Assembly (NCBI GenBank): GCA_019775845.1
Contig: JADQAV010000041.1
Coordinates: 124,001 to 188,000 of the forward strand
DNA length: 64,000 bases
Direction: 5' to 3'
Source of the DNA: Myrmaecium sp. VS I D KN 1
Lineage: Eukaryota > Ascomycota > Dothideomycetes > Valsariales > Valsariaceae
The stretch's first letter is position 1. Each line of letters opens with the position of its first letter. A program made the position numbers and the translations under genes. Below, piece after piece: positions 62,701-64,000 of this stretch. The notes under the pieces were generated by a model. The model was given only the letters and a program-made list of their open reading frames with translations, was not told the origin of the DNA and did no database searches.

Positions 62701-63174
62701 CCCTCCTTACCTTACCTTGCCTACAGTATGTACGTTATGTTATACCTACCTAGCACGCAGGGTGCAGGTATGTAATGACCGGGTCCCACGATCGGAGATC
62801 AGGAAGGGTGTTGTGTGCCTAGGATAAATTACCTATCGTGTTGTTCTTTCGTACGATGATCGTTCTTCCCCTTCCTCTTCTTTCTCTCGGAAGAGGAAGT
62901 TGGGGAGGAGATAGGTTTTGATCGGATCCGTTGACCAAGAGTACTAAAGAAAGAAAAGGCAAACATATTCTCTCACCACCGACTTTTATGATGAACAGGC
63001 TGTGTGAGTGATGTACGGAGTTCCGACTGCCGACCGTTTCCTTTCCTTTTGATTTTATCTACGGTAGATAATATCTACTGCCGATATTTTTATGTATTGG
63101 CATTCCCACCACGCCTCATAACCCTATCTATACCTCTCTCTCCCCATCAACCCCCTTCTCCCCCAACCCCCAAT

Positions 63175-63438
63175 CTAAACCTCCACGCCAGCCAACCGCC
63201 AAACCTCCTTAGCCACCTCGGTCGTCGCGGCGGAAGCATGCAGCCGGGCGTCCGGCAGCTCATCCGAATGCAGATGCGCGCCCGCCTCGACGAGCAGGCG
63301 GACGGGGTCGGCCAGGCCGCGCGCGGCCGCCATGAACAGCGGCGTCCGGCCGGTGCGGCGGTTGCGGAGGTGGACGCTGCCGCCCCGGGCGAGGAACTCG
63401 CGCAGGATCTCGACGTTGGGTCCGACGGCGGCGAGGTG
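63175..63438 (-). CDS. Last exon of an ankyrin-repeat protein
   Basis: An 88-codon exon bounded upstream (minus strand) by a clear acceptor and ending in TAG. It encodes about two ankyrin repeats: HLAAVGPNVEILREFLARGG, then SVHLRNRRTGRTPLFMAAAR followed by GLADPVRLLVEAGAHLHSDE. The RTGRTPLFMAA part fits the ankyrin TPLhxAA consensus. The upstream exon(s) were not found in the remaining 560 bp, so the gene either has a long intron or extends past the window edge. The pattern resembles the ankyrin tail of fungal L-asparaginase/lysophospholipase-type proteins, which is only a possibility. Phase 0 at its 5' end. Confidence 0.65.
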   Translation of the reverse strand, partial: HLAAVGPNVEILREFLARGGSVHLRNRRTGRTPLFMAAARGLADPVRLLVEAGAHLHSDELPDARLHASAATTEVAKEVWRLAGVEV

Positions 63439-64000
63439 CTGTGTTTCCGAACACGAAGCGGGGAACGCGGAGCGATGCGAATTAGAAAAGTCGTCCGCGA
63501 TTGGAAAGGAAAAAGGAACAAAAAAAAAGATACACGAAAAGCGAGGAGATAAGGGAGATGCAGGGGAATGGAGGACACATCGAATGGCACAGGCGAATAA
63601 GGTAAGGGAGGAAGGCTTCGTTGGAAGTTATCGCCTCCGCACCGCTATCAAGCCCCAGCGTGGTGGATGTCCCGTCGTGCGCAACGAGGCTGATACGGGC
63701 GGCTGGTGGTGGTGGCGGCCTAACGGATAAGGCCAGCCGAGCGACCCCTTGTTGGACGTTTTGTCGGATCGCGGGGTGCGTGACGTGGGAGAGGGAGAGC
63801 CACAAGCGTCTTTTTGGGGGCGTTGGGGGTGTTGATGGAGCAGACGGGAGCGGTCTGTGGTCGGTTGCGGCCGGCAGCGACCGGGGGAGGCGGGGTTCGG
63901 CTCGCTATCATGACGATCTCCCTTCGCCCCCTCCCTCGCCCAGAGTTTATCTACACGCCATCCAGGCGGCTGCGAAAAGAGTTGCACCCGACCGTCCAGA
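63439..64000. other. Right edge, probably intron or upstream part of ankyrin gene
   Basis: No coding exon recognised. T/C-rich on the minus strand just before the ankyrin exon, as expected for an intron end. The window ends here. Confidence 0.4.

Larger units (their letters stand above)
59479..63174. other. Long gene-free region with microsatellites and gap
   Basis: 3.7 kb without a gene I can support. It contains the NmrA upstream region, a GA/GT microsatellite (61883-61956), an AAG repeat (62108-62133), CATC/CCAT-like stretches near 62480, and an assembly gap (62663-62670). ORFs such as 59625-60065 and 60621-61256 show no domain. Confidence 0.5.

Overview
The window is nuclear DNA of a filamentous ascomycete (Pezizomycotina). 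The evidence is the dense layout, the short introns (mostly 55-85 nt, GT...AG, with CTAAC-type branch sites), and fungus-specific families: Ugo1, an Any1-type PQ-loop protein, NmrA, a questin-oxidase-like protein, a p24 protein and Ulp2. A class such as Eurotiomycetes is possible but is only an inference. Exon coordinates below were worked out by hand from splice signals, reading frame and family knowledge. All total coding lengths were checked to be multiples of three.

Layout, left to right. 0.6-4.7 kb: SUMO protease Ulp2 (+). 5.3-6.0 kb: gamma-glutamylcyclotransferase/AIG2-type protein (-). 6.5-7.6 kb: PQ-loop membrane protein (+). 7.6-9.3 kb: gene-free, with an assembly gap and a 310-bp inverted-repeat transposon (MITE). 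9.3-11.6 kb: bZIP factor (+). 13.0-14.8 kb: Ugo1 (-). 15.7-16.6 kb: mitochondrial ferredoxin (+). 17.7-19.4 kb: SRP54 (-), sharing a 353-bp promoter with Rrp15 (19.7-20.7 kb, +). 20.8-21.8 kb: Ca3427-like binding-protein fold (-). 22.4-24.2 kb: flavin monooxygenase (+). 24.5-26.2 kb: questin-oxidase-like protein (-), with a second MITE-like element just upstream. 27.3-28.6 kb: Sgt1 (-), divergent from a small Prp3-C/DUF1115 protein (28.9-29.4 kb, +). 30.0-31.4 kb: tRNA endonuclease subunit Sen2 (-), divergent from a phospholipid scramblase (31.6-33.3 kb, +). 33.7-34.6 kb: mitochondrial bL27 (+). 34.9-36.2 kb: class III CoA-transferase (-). 36.7-37.2 kb: Ubc7 (+). 38.7-39.0 kb: small Ser-rich protein (-). 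39.0-43.0 kb: gene-free. 43.0-43.8 kb: p24 cargo protein (-). 44.5-45.3 kb: F-box/2EXR-like protein (-). 46.2-49.9 kb: USP7/Ubp15 deubiquitinase (-). 50.8-52.3 kb: mitochondrial PDK/BCKDK-type kinase (+). 52.5-55.1 kb: 828-aa protein of unknown function (+). 56.1-57.5 kb: mitochondrial bL19 (-). 58.4-59.5 kb: NmrA (-). 59.5-63.2 kb: gene-free, rich in microsatellites, with a second gap. 63.2-63.4 kb: last exon of an ankyrin-repeat gene (-).

Most genes are housekeeping. Several serve mitochondria (Ugo1, ferredoxin, bL27m, bL19m, PDK-type kinase, scramblase), others ubiquitin/SUMO (Ulp2, Ubc7, Ubp15, Sgt1) or ER traffic (SRP54, p24). Many neighbours are divergent pairs. There is no PKS/NRPS core gene, so the oxidases do not mark a secondary-metabolite cluster. 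No convincing new defence or biosynthetic system was found. The most unusual observations are the two MITE-like elements, the uncharacterised 828-aa protein, an in-frame retainable intron in SGT1, and an alternative start that would add a mitochondrial-type leader to the questin-oxidase-like protein.
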